From the NCBI GenBank assembly GCA_023015935.1, contig JALKAY010000004.1:496001-560000 (forward strand): a stretch of DNA of 64,000 nt. Direction: 5' to 3'. Under the pieces are notes generated by a model, which was not told the DNA's origin, did no database searches, and saw only the letters and a list, made by a program, of their open reading frames with translations. Source of the stretch: Flavobacteriaceae bacterium F08102 (lineage in GTDB: Bacteria; Bacteroidota; Bacteroidia; Flavobacteriales; Flavobacteriaceae). Positions 25,060 through 33,037 of this stretch are shown here, piece by piece (position 1 is the stretch's first letter; every line of letters begins with the position of its first letter). The translations under genes and the position numbers were made by a program.

Positions 25060-25962
25060 ATGGAAAATATACAACAATGGCTCACAAATAACCCTATCCT
25101 TTCTAACATCATCCGGTATATTTTAATCGTTATGGTGATCCTTGTTGTAATTTACTACATACGAAAAGGGTTAAAACGACATTTACCAAATAGCACGATT
25201 CGTTATAAGTCTCAGAAAGGGATAGAAATCTTTGGTTATATTTTAATTATCATATTGTCTTTTTCCTACTTTACGGGAAATATTAAAGATTTTACCATAG
25301 CCATCGGATTATTTTCGGCCAGTATTGCCTTTACGTTACAAGAATTAATTTTAAGTATTGCTGGGTCGCTGTACATTTTCATTGTAAAGGTTTACACCCC
25401 AGGAGATCGAATTGAAATTAATGGAATCAAAGGCGATGTAATTGATGTTGATAGTATTTATACAACGCTCATGGAAATTGGTCAATGGGTAGAAAGTGAC
25501 AATTACAGTGGGCGTATTGTAAAGCTGAGTAATGCTTTTGTGTTTAAAGGACCTATTTATAATTATTCTCAAGATTTTCCTTTTATCTGGGATCAATTCA
25601 ATTTACCTATACGGTATGGATCTGATATGGAACTAGCAAAATCTATCGTTCTTAAAATTGCTTCTGAAACCCTCTTAGATTATACGAAAGCTTCAAAAAG
25701 TCAGTGGGAATCGGTAGTGAAAAAATATTATATTGAAGATGCCGAAGTTGAATCGACCCTAGCCATTACCTTAACAGATAATTGGGCCGAATTTAATATA
25801 CGATATATTGTCGATTACAAAAAACGACGTTATACCAAGAACCTGCTAAGTGAACGTATTCACAAAGCCTTTGAACAAACAAATGGCAAGGTAGTTTTAG
25901 CTTCTTCTACGGTAGAACTAATAAAAATACCCTCCCTTAACGTAGCTGTAAACAAGGGATAA
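25060..25962 (+). CDS. MscS-family mechanosensitive ion channel
   Basis: 300 residues, inner-membrane. Three to four N-terminal hydrophobic segments (about 15-38, 60-80, 85-110) and the MscS core: the pore helix area SIAFTLQELILSIAGSLYIF, then the beta domain VYTPGDRIEINGIKGDVIDVD and SNAFVFKGPIYNYSQD. Opens under membrane tension to release solutes. It shares the CoA-transferase transcript. A second MscS gene is at 48119. Confidence 0.92.
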   Translation: MENIQQWLTNNPILSNIIRYILIVMVILVVIYYIRKGLKRHLPNSTIRYKSQKGIEIFGYILIIILSFSYFTGNIKDFTIAIGLFSASIAFTLQELILSIAGSLYIFIVKVYTPGDRIEINGIKGDVIDVDSIYTTLMEIGQWVESDNYSGRIVKLSNAFVFKGPIYNYSQDFPFIWDQFNLPIRYGSDMELAKSIVLKIASETLLDYTKASKSQWESVVKKYYIEDAEVESTLAITLTDNWAEFNIRYIVDYKKRRYTKNLLSERIHKAFEQTNGKVVLASSTVELIKIPSLNVAVNKG

Positions 25963-25985
25963 TTCATCAAGTATTCCCTTTTTTT
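25954..25985 (+). terminator. terminator after mscS
   Basis: AAGGGA (25954-25959) pairs with TCCCTT (25975-25980), followed by seven T residues. The stop codon of mscS lies in the loop. It separates it from the convergent DUF2892 gene. Confidence 0.55.
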
Positions 25986-26005
25986 ATCAACAGTTCGCTT
26001 CGCTA

Positions 26006-26221
26006 TTACTTTTTGTTTTTGTGAACTTGACAGGTATTTATTCCAAATAACGTGTATAGTGGACAAAAACTAATAAAGCTCGTAAGAATAAAGACTCCTG
26101 CCAATACTAAAAGTACTATACCCAACGTTCCTGAAATTATATTTAATGCATACAGAATTACGACAATTGCCGCAATTATGAATCTACTTATTCGATCTGT
26201 TTTACCCATATTTGTTTTCAT
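26006..26221 (-). CDS. DUF2892 (YgaP-like) small membrane protein
   Basis: 71 residues with two adjacent transmembrane segments (about 12-30 and 33-50) and a short tail ending in CPLYTLFGINT, the hallmark of DUF2892. The opening MKTNMGKTDRISRFIIA is typical. In YgaP this domain anchors a rhodanese; here it stands alone. Its own module 7 lies upstream with a 14-base leader. Confidence 0.9.
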   Translation of the reverse strand: MKTNMGKTDRISRFIIAAIVVILYALNIISGTLGIVLLVLAGVFILTSFISFCPLYTLFGINTCQVHKNKK

Positions 26222-26239
26222 ACACTTCTACTTTTTAAG

Positions 26240-26282
26240 CAAAAATATACGCAAATGTCGAGATTAGAAATGATAAATATCA
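26240..26282 (-). promoter_or_regulatory. FNR/CRP-type class II promoter module 7 (DUF2892 gene)
   Basis: Palindrome TGAT-AAAT-ATCA at 26271-26282 (extends to ATGAT...ATCAT) and minus-strand box TATTTTTG at 26247-26240, a perfect consensus. Predicted start near 26235. Confidence 0.85.
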
Positions 26283-26416
26283 TGCTTACGTTAAGCTCAT
26301 TCGTTTCTCATTCATTTCGATCTCATTGAAATCCATCATCTTAAGTATAAAAAAACAGTAAACCTCGAACGAATATCCACAAATACTATCCAGTTTAGGT
26401 TCTTTCCTCTTTTAGC

Positions 26417-27397
26417 TTATTTTTCATTCTTTTTTTGCTGTTTTTCCAATTTCCTAAAATATCCCCGGGTTAAAAAATTATGCTTTAACGCTTCCATATT
26501 CTGATTAAATTTATCTGTGCCATCCTTAATATTATCTAAGGTCGACTTCAAACTATGTACTGCTAAGCTATCCCTTAAAAGGTAATTCATCGCCCCTTGG
26601 CTATGCGCTATATCATCTACCAATGTATTTGCCGTATTTAATACCGTCTTCATAGTACTGCTTGAATTTTCTAAATTGTTTAGCGTTGTACGTAATTTCT
26701 CACCCATAACACGATCATTTAATAGTAGCCCTAAGATAGATTCGTCATCCGTTTTAAAGTTGTGAACAAGATTAGAAAACGCTTTCATTGTAGAAGATGC
26801 ATTTTGACTAGTTACCTGAATATCCTTTAGCGAATTTTTCAAGTTCGATGCCATAATCGTATCATTTAACAATACGGCCAAGGTTCCGCCACCGCTCTTT
26901 AGCGCCCCCGTAATTTTCAATAAATCTTCAGTTAACGCTTCGGTGTTTTGAATGGTAACACTTAGGTTGCTCAAGATGTCATCTGGTCCAATTTTACTAA
27001 AGGACTGAATAATGTCTCCATCTTGTATAAACGCTGCATCTCCATCTCCAGGAGCTATATTGATAATCATATTACCAACCAACCCATCAGAACCTATTGT
27101 TGCCACTGCATTTTTCTTAATGAATGACATTATTTTTTCTTCAATACTCATCACTACTTTTATGGTAGAGTCGTTCACCATGTCAACCGTTTTTACCGTA
27201 CCAATATTAATCCCAGAATAACGAACGTTATTTCCTTTTTGTAAGCCATTTACATTTTCAAAATACGCTGAAATTGTATAGGTTTTTCTAAACATATTCT
27301 GCCGTTGTCCAATTAAATAAACGGCTACAATAAAAAGTATGGTTCCTAGAATAACAAATAACCCTAACCGCGTTTTTTGAGAATTGGTCTTTTTCAT
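26417..27397 (-). CDS. MCE/MlaD family protein
   Basis: 326 residues. An N-terminal membrane anchor (about 9-28) is followed by one MCE domain (about 35-115) with VNGLQKGNNVRYSGINIGTV, then a long helical tail with repeated NLEN/TMKT-like stretches that probably forms a periplasmic coiled bundle. MCE proteins form the substrate tunnel of Mla-type phospholipid transporters across the envelope. Third gene of the MlaEFD-like set after permease and ATPase, 10 bases after the ATPase stop. Confidence 0.93.
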   Translation of the reverse strand: MKKTNSQKTRLGLFVILGTILFIVAVYLIGQRQNMFRKTYTISAYFENVNGLQKGNNVRYSGINIGTVKTVDMVNDSTIKVVMSIEEKIMSFIKKNAVATIGSDGLVGNMIINIAPGDGDAAFIQDGDIIQSFSKIGPDDILSNLSVTIQNTEALTEDLLKITGALKSGGGTLAVLLNDTIMASNLKNSLKDIQVTSQNASSTMKAFSNLVHNFKTDDESILGLLLNDRVMGEKLRTTLNNLENSSSTMKTVLNTANTLVDDIAHSQGAMNYLLRDSLAVHSLKSTLDNIKDGTDKFNQNMEALKHNFLTRGYFRKLEKQQKKNEK

Positions 27398-27407
27398 AAG
27401 TTTAAAT

Positions 27408-28190
27408 TTAGCGTTTAAAAAATGCTTTTACTTTTGGATCCTTTGAAACTGATAAGGCTTCAAAAGTACCTTCGGCATAGTTCGTCCCATCAATTAATAA
27501 GATCATTCGGTCTGCAATTACGCGGGCACAATCCACATCGTGGGTAATGATTATTGAAGAGGTTTTATATTTTTTTTGAATGTCTTGCATCAACTGAATA
27601 ATTTCTTTTGAAGTAATGGGGTCCAAACCACTGGTAGGCTCATCATAAAGGATGATTTTCGGTTGTAAAATCAAGGTCCTTGCCAAGGCAACTCTTCGTT
27701 TCATACCCCCCGACAGCGCTGACGGCATAAGATCTAAGGTATGAGCTAAGCCTACATTCTCTAACGCTTCAAGGACTCGCTGATCAACATCCATCGAAGT
27801 ATCAAATAAATGTGAATGTCGACGTAAAGGGAATTCCAAATTCTCACGTACCGTCATCGAATCATATAATGCACTTCCTTGAAATAAAAAACCAATATCT
27901 CCGCGTAAAATATCCAACGAAGATTGATCTAAACTAGTAATATCCTTATGCATTACGGATATTACCCCACTGTCAAATTCCATAAGTCCCACAAGACATT
28001 TTATCATAACTGATTTTCCAGAACCTGACTTCCCCATAATGACAAGGTTTTCTCCTTTGAACAATTTTAAATTAAAATTTTTAAGCACAACATGGTCGCC
28101 AAAACTTTTATTTAAATTTCTAATTTCAAGGACTAATTCTCTCGATTCAGGCGTTTCTTTCTGTAATTGATTTGTAGATAATTCATTCAT
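27408..28190 (-). CDS. MlaF-type ABC transporter ATP-binding protein
   Basis: 260 residues, ABC ATPase. Walker A GKSGSGKS (about 54-61), Q-loop in FLFQGSALYDSM, signature LSGGMKRR, Walker B ILYDEPTSGLDP and H-loop ITHD. The LSGGM signature and the neighbouring MlaE/MlaD genes point to lipid transport. Its ATG overlaps the permease stop (ATGA). Confidence 0.95.
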   Translation of the reverse strand: MNELSTNQLQKETPESRELVLEIRNLNKSFGDHVVLKNFNLKLFKGENLVIMGKSGSGKSVMIKCLVGLMEFDSGVISVMHKDITSLDQSSLDILRGDIGFLFQGSALYDSMTVRENLEFPLRRHSHLFDTSMDVDQRVLEALENVGLAHTLDLMPSALSGGMKRRVALARTLILQPKIILYDEPTSGLDPITSKEIIQLMQDIQKKYKTSSIIITHDVDCARVIADRMILLIDGTNYAEGTFEALSVSKDPKVKAFFKR

Positions 28191-28969
28191 AATTCATAAA
28201 ATATGTCTGTTACAAAAACAGCAACAAAGTCAATAACAAACAACAATAGAGAAGTGAAAACAACAGCTGAATTTGCCGCTCTCCCCACCCCTGCAGTTCC
28301 TTTTTCACAGTAATATCCTTTAAAACATCCTACAAGTCCAATGGCTAATCCAAAAAATATAGACTTTATCGTAGCGGGTAATAGATCTCCAAATTCTAAA
28401 GACGCAAAAACTTGACTAAAAAATAACTCAAATGAAACTGCTCCTTTTGCATTTTCAACAAGAAATGATCCAAATAATCCAATTGCATCGCCAACAATTA
28501 CTAATAACGGAATCATTAAAGTCGATGCTAACACCCGCGTAACCACGAGGTATTTAAATGGATTCGTACCTGAAACTTCCATGGCATCGATTTGTTCTGT
28601 AACCCGCATAGAGCCCAATTCAGCTCCAATACCAGACCCTATTCGTCCTGCACAGACCAACGCCGTAATCATAGGGCCAATTTCTCTAATTAAGGAAATA
28701 CCCACCATCGATGGCATCCAAGAAACTGCCCCAAACTCTAATAAGGTAGGTCTTGTTTGTAAAGTCAAAACAAGTCCAATAATAAACCCTGTAATCCCTA
28801 CTAAAACAAGAGATCGATTCCCCATATAATAGCATTGGCGTAAAAACTCTTTAAATTCAAAGGGTCTTTTCACTGATTCTTTAAAAAAACGAGCCGTAAA
28901 ATAAGAAAGGTCTCCAATTTCAATTAAAAATGATTGTATGGGAATTGTTAAACTTCGAATGGATGACAT
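28187..28969 (-). CDS. MlaE-type ABC transporter permease
   Basis: 260 residues from ATG 28969. Five or six membrane segments and the MlaE signature region with EIGPMITALVCAGRIGSGIGAELGSM, followed by EQIDAMEVSGTNPFKYLV. The longer frame starts with ATG at 29008, but that lies upstream of the predicted start (about 28985) of module 8, whose perfect box is at 28997-28990; from ATG 28969 the leader is 16 bases, as in the other modules. If the box is not used, 29008 remains possible. First gene of the operon with mlaF and mlaD. Confidence 0.88.
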   Translation of the reverse strand: MSSIRSLTIPIQSFLIEIGDLSYFTARFFKESVKRPFEFKEFLRQCYYMGNRSLVLVGITGFIIGLVLTLQTRPTLLEFGAVSWMPSMVGISLIREIGPMITALVCAGRIGSGIGAELGSMRVTEQIDAMEVSGTNPFKYLVVTRVLASTLMIPLLVIVGDAIGLFGSFLVENAKGAVSFELFFSQVFASLEFGDLLPATIKSIFFGLAIGLVGCFKGYYCEKGTAGVGRAANSAVVFTSLLLFVIDFVAVFVTDIFYEL

Positions 28970-28989
28970 CACAGAATCTCTTAGAATCC

Positions 28990-29032
28990 CAAATATATTG
29001 AAGAACATACGGATTTAAAATGATAAAAATCA
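28990..29032 (-). promoter_or_regulatory. FNR/CRP-type class II promoter module 8 (MlaEFD-like operon)
   Basis: Palindrome TGAT-AAAA-ATCA at 29021-29032 and minus-strand box TATATTTG at 28997-28990, a perfect -7 consensus at the standard spacing. Predicted start near 28985. The palindrome lies 11 bases from the one of module 9, which faces the other way. Confidence 0.85.
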
Positions 29033-29043
29033 TATCCTTAACA

Positions 29044-29086
29044 TGACCTAAGTCATTTTGATATCGTATTACTTCAATTACTTTTA
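29044..29086 (+). promoter_or_regulatory. FNR/CRP-type class II promoter module 9 (peroxiredoxin gene)
   Basis: Palindrome TGAC-CTAA-GTCA at 29044-29055 (ATGAC...GTCAT) and box TACTTTTA at 29079-29086, spacing 29.5 bases. Predicted start near 29091 and a leader of about 146 bases, much longer than for the other modules, with a hairpin at 29105-29129. The site pair 29026.5/29049.5 is 23 bp apart. Confidence 0.65.
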
Positions 29087-29104
29087 TGGTGTATACATTA
29101 ATCT

Positions 29105-29129
29105 TTAGCATACAAAAACGACATGCTAA
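29105..29129 (+). other. inverted repeat in the peroxiredoxin leader
   Basis: TTAGCAT (29105-29111) and ATGCTAA (29123-29129) pair perfectly around 11 bases. It lies in the predicted untranslated leader from module 9 and has no T-run, so it is a leader structure or operator, not a terminator. Confidence 0.4.
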
Positions 29130-29236
29130 GGCGTATTTTATTACATCTAACGTTGTAGTGCTAACGAACTATTATAGATTGAATTAGTATCGCAAACAAA
29201 TTAACAACACAATAAATTCACTTAAATCAATTACGT

Positions 29237-29959
29237 ATGGAACTTATACAAGAACAAGAAAAAGCAACATCAATGCCAAGAATTGGAGATGAAGCTCCCG
29301 CCTTTAATGCAATCACTACACAAGGTGAAATAGATTTTCCAAATGACTACGCAGGAGAATGGGTCATCTTATTTAGTCATCCCGCAGATTTCACACCTGT
29401 TTGCACCTCCGAGTTCATCACCTTTGCACACCTTGAAGAAAAATTTGCTAAGGCGAATTGTAAATTGGTTGGACTTTCTATTGATGGACTTTATAGCCAC
29501 ATTGCATGGCTTCGAACGATCAAAGAAAAGATCGAATTTAATGGCATGAAAAACATTGAAGTGAAATTTCCTCTGATTGAAGATATTAGTATGGAAATTG
29601 CCAAAAAATATGGAATGATTCAACCTGGAGAGAGTAAAACCCAAGCGGTAAGAGCTGTTTTCTTTATCGATCCAAAAGGGGTTATTAGAGCCATTATCTA
29701 TTATCCGCTCAGTTTAGGTCGAAATTTTGACGAAATATACCGGGCCTTAATTGCTATGCAAACGTCTGATAAGTTTTCAGTAGCTACTCCAGCTGACTGG
29801 AATCCAGGAGATGACGTGATTGTTTCTCCTGCTGGTTCATGTGGAGTTGCGGAAGAACGCATGACATCGAGCGAAGATTTAGACTGTAAAGATTGGTTTT
29901 TCTGTACAAAAAAGCTTCCAAAAGAAACAGTTTTGAAGGAAATTCTCAAAAAAGAATAA
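29237..29959 (+). CDS. peroxiredoxin, Prx6/archaeal ApTPx-like
   Basis: 240 residues. Thiol peroxidase reducing H2O2 and organic peroxides. Peroxidatic C56 lies in HPADFTPVCTSEF; the conserved arginine is R139 (AVRAVFF). The C-terminal arm carries C202, C217 and C223, the last two as C-x5-C (CKDWFFC), the arrangement of the archaeal ApTPx type, so it may use resolving cysteines rather than act as a pure 1-Cys enzyme. M13 (29273) is an alternative start. Controlled by module 9, opposite to MlaEFD. Confidence 0.93.
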   Translation: MELIQEQEKATSMPRIGDEAPAFNAITTQGEIDFPNDYAGEWVILFSHPADFTPVCTSEFITFAHLEEKFAKANCKLVGLSIDGLYSHIAWLRTIKEKIEFNGMKNIEVKFPLIEDISMEIAKKYGMIQPGESKTQAVRAVFFIDPKGVIRAIIYYPLSLGRNFDEIYRALIAMQTSDKFSVATPADWNPGDDVIVSPAGSCGVAEERMTSSEDLDCKDWFFCTKKLPKETVLKEILKKE

Positions 29960-30002
29960 TTGAGAAAAACCGTTTAATAATTAAATTACAGATGGTAAAT
30001 AG

Positions 30003-30032
30003 AGGTCTAGCTGTTTGTGGCTAGGCCTTTTT
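30003..30032 (+). terminator. terminator after peroxiredoxin
   Basis: Nine-base arms 30003-30011 and 30020-30028 (one T-G wobble), 8-base loop, and five T residues. Confidence 0.85.
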
Positions 30033-30117
30033 ATATCCTAATGATATGGGCGTAAACAAATTTCTTATCTGTAGCTTAGCCTAAACAACCTTAAAACTAT
30101 ACAAATGATCTTCAATG

Positions 30118-30135
30118 ATACCATGAAGATGGTAT
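30118..30135. other. short perfect dyad ATACCAT-GAAG-ATGGTAT
   Basis: Perfect seven-base arms around GAAG, beyond the 3' end of the RNA methyltransferase. It has a run of A after it on the plus strand rather than T, so it is not a clear terminator on either strand. Between 29960 and 30166 nothing else was seen. Confidence 0.35.
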
Positions 30136-30166
30136 AAAAAAATGACGGTATTCGGTAAGCATAAAC

Positions 30167-31348
30167 TTAATCGACTGAAGGTTTACTTGGTTTATTTTTA
30201 GATGCCTTACGGCTTCCAGCATACATTTCATACATTGCAAATCTACACTCTAATTTTCCGTTAAACACTTTTATTTTTCTAGATGTTCTCAAGCCGACAT
30301 TTTTAAGACCTTGTTGAAAATCTGATGTTATTAACCATGCTTTCGTATCAGGATACCCTCTTTTTAGCGTATCTCCAATGGATTTATAAAAAACAGGTAC
30401 GTCAATGGGCAATCGTTCCCCATAAGGTGGATTAAATAAAATGATGGTTCTGCTATAATTTTCCTTTTCTGTTTGGAAAAAGTCCTGCTCTTTTACCGTA
30501 ATAAATTCGTCCAAATTTGCATTGCGAATATTTTCTTGAGCTTTGCGTATGGCTGAAGGCGACTTATCATAGCCTACAATGCTTCTATCACTTCCGCGTA
30601 CCTTATTTAACAGTGAATTCCGAATAACTTCAAACAAAGACGCGTCAAAATCTTGCCACTTTTCAAACCCAAATTCTCGGCGATTTATATTTGCAGGTAT
30701 TTGATGCGCTATCATAGCTGCTTCAATTAAAATTGTACCACTTCCACACATCGGATCTAAAAAATCTTGTGTACCGTCATACCCGGTCATTAATACTAAT
30801 CCTGCGGCGAGTACTTCATTAATAGGTGCAATATTGGTTGCAGATCGGTATCCTCTTTTATGTAGTGAATCCCCAGAACTATCTAAAGAAATGGTACAAA
30901 ATTCATCTTGTATATGAATATTGATTTGTACATCTGGATGATCAACATCAACACTGGGTCTTTTTCCATATTTATTTCGAAAATAATCTGCGATCGCATC
31001 CTTCGATTTTAACGATACATAATGAGAATGTGTAAAATTATCTGAATTGCTCACAGCATCAATGGCAAAAGTACTGTTTACATCAAGATAGTTTTCCCAT
31101 CGTAATTTTTGCAACTGATCATAGAGTTCATTTTCATCTTTCACCTTAAAATTCCGAATGGGTTTTAAAATTCGAACTGCCGTACGTAATGCTATATTGG
31201 CTTTATACATAAACCCCAAATCTCCTACAAAACTCACATTTCTCACCCCTGGTTTAATGTTTTTTGCACCTAAATGAGCCAATTCTTTTGCTAATAAATC
31301 TTCAAACCCATATAAGGTTTTCGCCAACATTTTAAATTCTTTGTTCAT
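30167..31348 (-). CDS. THUMP-domain class I rRNA methyltransferase (RlmL N-terminal type)
   Basis: 393 residues, cytoplasmic. N-terminal THUMP RNA-binding region (about 45-165), then an AdoMet-dependent methyltransferase with LDPMCGSGTILIEAA (about 197-211) and catalytic FNPPYGERL. This is the YcbY/RlmL N-terminal type that makes m2G in 23S rRNA (G2445 in E. coli); the second, RlmK part is not fused. A perfect TAnnTTTG box on the minus strand (TATTTTTG, 31374-31367) predicts a start near 31362. The last 20 residues are Lys/Ser-rich. Confidence 0.93.
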   Translation of the reverse strand: MNKEFKMLAKTLYGFEDLLAKELAHLGAKNIKPGVRNVSFVGDLGFMYKANIALRTAVRILKPIRNFKVKDENELYDQLQKLRWENYLDVNSTFAIDAVSNSDNFTHSHYVSLKSKDAIADYFRNKYGKRPSVDVDHPDVQINIHIQDEFCTISLDSSGDSLHKRGYRSATNIAPINEVLAAGLVLMTGYDGTQDFLDPMCGSGTILIEAAMIAHQIPANINRREFGFEKWQDFDASLFEVIRNSLLNKVRGSDRSIVGYDKSPSAIRKAQENIRNANLDEFITVKEQDFFQTEKENYSRTIILFNPPYGERLPIDVPVFYKSIGDTLKRGYPDTKAWLITSDFQQGLKNVGLRTSRKIKVFNGKLECRFAMYEMYAGSRKASKNKPSKPSVD

Positions 31349-31366
31349 AATAACATCTTAACCGGA

Positions 31367-31374
31367 CAAAAATA
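31367..31374 (-). promoter_or_regulatory. -7 box of the RlmL-like gene
   Basis: Minus-strand TATTTTTG, an exact TAnnTTTG match, about 19 bases before the start codon at 31348. No clear TTG at the right distance, so the promoter is incomplete as judged. Confidence 0.5.
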
Positions 31375-31628
31375 CAATCTAGCCGATTAAACTATCTACA
31401 TTTAATCAAAAATAAATCATTTTTTATCTTATGCTCCGATAAAGGCATCCAACTACTTCATACTTCCCATTAAGAGTAGTCGATTGATTTTTTAACAATA
31501 CTACGGTTCACTTCACCTCGACATATGAATTGTTCGTATCGGTTCAAACTAATCTCAATATTTTAGTTGATCTACGTTACTGTTTTATTAATTTAGCCCA
31601 CGCAAAGTTAACATCAATAATAAGAAAT

Positions 31629-32363
31629 ATGTCAGAAGTTTCAGTCGACCCTTGGTTTATTGAATGGTTTGACTCCCCATATTATCACATTTTATACGAT
31701 CATCGTGACCATCGCGAGGCAGAATTTTTTATGAAAAATCTCGTAGCCTATTTACAGCTTAAAAAGGGAGAAAAAATCTTAGATTTGCCATGTGGAAAAG
31801 GTAGACACGCTTTATATTTAAATAAATTAGGCTATGACGTTATCGGTGCGGATCTTTCTGAAAATAGCATTCGATACGCAAAACAGTTTGAAAATGAACA
31901 ACTCAAATTCGAACAACACGATATGAGGGAGCCGTTTACTACAAAGTTTAAGGCCATTTTTAATCTTTTTACGAGCTTTGGATATTTCGATTCACAACAG
32001 GAAAACATTGCTGTATTGAAAAATTTAAAAAATGGACTTGAGCCCAATGGATATCTAGTCATTGACTTTATGAATGTAAATTATGTGCAAAAACACCTCG
32101 TACAACGAGAAACTATCGTTAAAAAAGGGATTCATTTTAATATATCGCGTACGCTTAATAACGATTTTATCCTGAAAAGAATTTCATTTAACATTGGCGA
32201 AAAAGCGTTTAACTATACTGAAAAAGTTGCATTTTTACCTTATAATCGATTAAAACAAATGGTTAAAGCCGCCAATTTATCAATAAAAAATTGCTTTGGA
32301 GACTATGATTTATCTCCATTTAATGAAAATGACTCCCAACGACTAATCCTTATCCTCTCATGA
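31629..32363 (+). CDS. class I SAM-dependent methyltransferase
   Basis: 244 residues from ATG 31629 (MSEVSVDPWFIEWFDSPYY), the usual family start; the longer frame from 31530 adds a poorly conserved stretch. The AdoMet motif is ILDLPCGKGRHALYLNKLGY, then VIGADLSENSIRYAK and VIDFMNVNYV. The substrate is unknown; similar genes occur throughout Bacteroidota. It overlaps the ZIP gene by 4 bases. Confidence 0.9.
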   Translation: MSEVSVDPWFIEWFDSPYYHILYDHRDHREAEFFMKNLVAYLQLKKGEKILDLPCGKGRHALYLNKLGYDVIGADLSENSIRYAKQFENEQLKFEQHDMREPFTTKFKAIFNLFTSFGYFDSQQENIAVLKNLKNGLEPNGYLVIDFMNVNYVQKHLVQRETIVKKGIHFNISRTLNNDFILKRISFNIGEKAFNYTEKVAFLPYNRLKQMVKAANLSIKNCFGDYDLSPFNENDSQRLILILS

Positions 32364-33037
32364 GTATTGTTATATTAATTGCTTCGATTATTGCTGGAAT
32401 AGCCATCGTTCTTTTGCTTAAACCTACAAGACAAATAGTTCAATTATTATTGGCCTTTAGCGGAGCATATTTACTGTCAATGACGGTACTTCATTTAATG
32501 CCTGAAGTTTTTACGGAACACAACCATCAAATCGGCCTCTTTGTACTCTTAGGGATTTTAATTCAAACGATACTAGAATTTTTCTCAAAAGGGGCTGAAC
32601 ACGGACACGTTCACGGTCATGACAACGGCGTACCAACACTTTTAATGATTAGTCTTTGTATCCATGCACTCATTGAAGGTTTGCCATTAGGACAGGCTAC
32701 CAATACACTATTACTTTGGTCAATTGTTATTCACAAAGTTCCCATCGCCATCGTTTTGTTTTCATTTCTACGTGCATCTCATCTAAAAAATAGCCAAGTA
32801 TATGTGTTAATGTTGATTTTCGCACTAATGAGTCCACTTGGTTTTTTATTAAGTTCAAACGCGTGGTTACACGCTTATCACCAACAAATTTCAGCGGTAG
32901 TCATCGGTGTATTTCTACATATAGCGACAGCAATTTTATTTGAAAATTCACAAAATCACCAATTTAATTTCAGGAAATTTATTGTGGTTTTAATAGGCTT
33001 CGCTTTGGCGTTTTTAGGCACACAACTCGGACATTAA
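32360..33037 (+). CDS. ZIP-family metal transporter
   Basis: 225 residues, about eight membrane segments. A His-rich loop (EHGHVHGHDNG, about 90-100) and the ZIP metal-binding helix with HALIEGLPLG and, further on, IVIHKVPIA. The family moves Zn2+ and related divalent cations into the cytoplasm. It is coupled to the methyltransferase by an ATGA overlap, and its stop overlaps convergent recQ by 4 bases. Confidence 0.93.
   Translation: MSIVILIASIIAGIAIVLLLKPTRQIVQLLLAFSGAYLLSMTVLHLMPEVFTEHNHQIGLFVLLGILIQTILEFFSKGAEHGHVHGHDNGVPTLLMISLCIHALIEGLPLGQATNTLLLWSIVIHKVPIAIVLFSFLRASHLKNSQVYVLMLIFALMSPLGFLLSSNAWLHAYHQQISAVVIGVFLHIATAILFENSQNHQFNFRKFIVVLIGFALAFLGTQLGH

Noticed and set aside
29005-29008. 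ATG at 29008 as MlaE start
   Set aside because: It lies upstream of the predicted start site of module 8; ATG 28969 fits better.
30118-30135. Dyad as terminator of the RlmL-like gene
   Set aside because: T-run is on the wrong side of the hairpin on both strands.
31530-31628. N-terminal extension of the methyltransferase from 31530
   Set aside because: The added residues are not like the family; the ATG at 31629 starts the conserved part.
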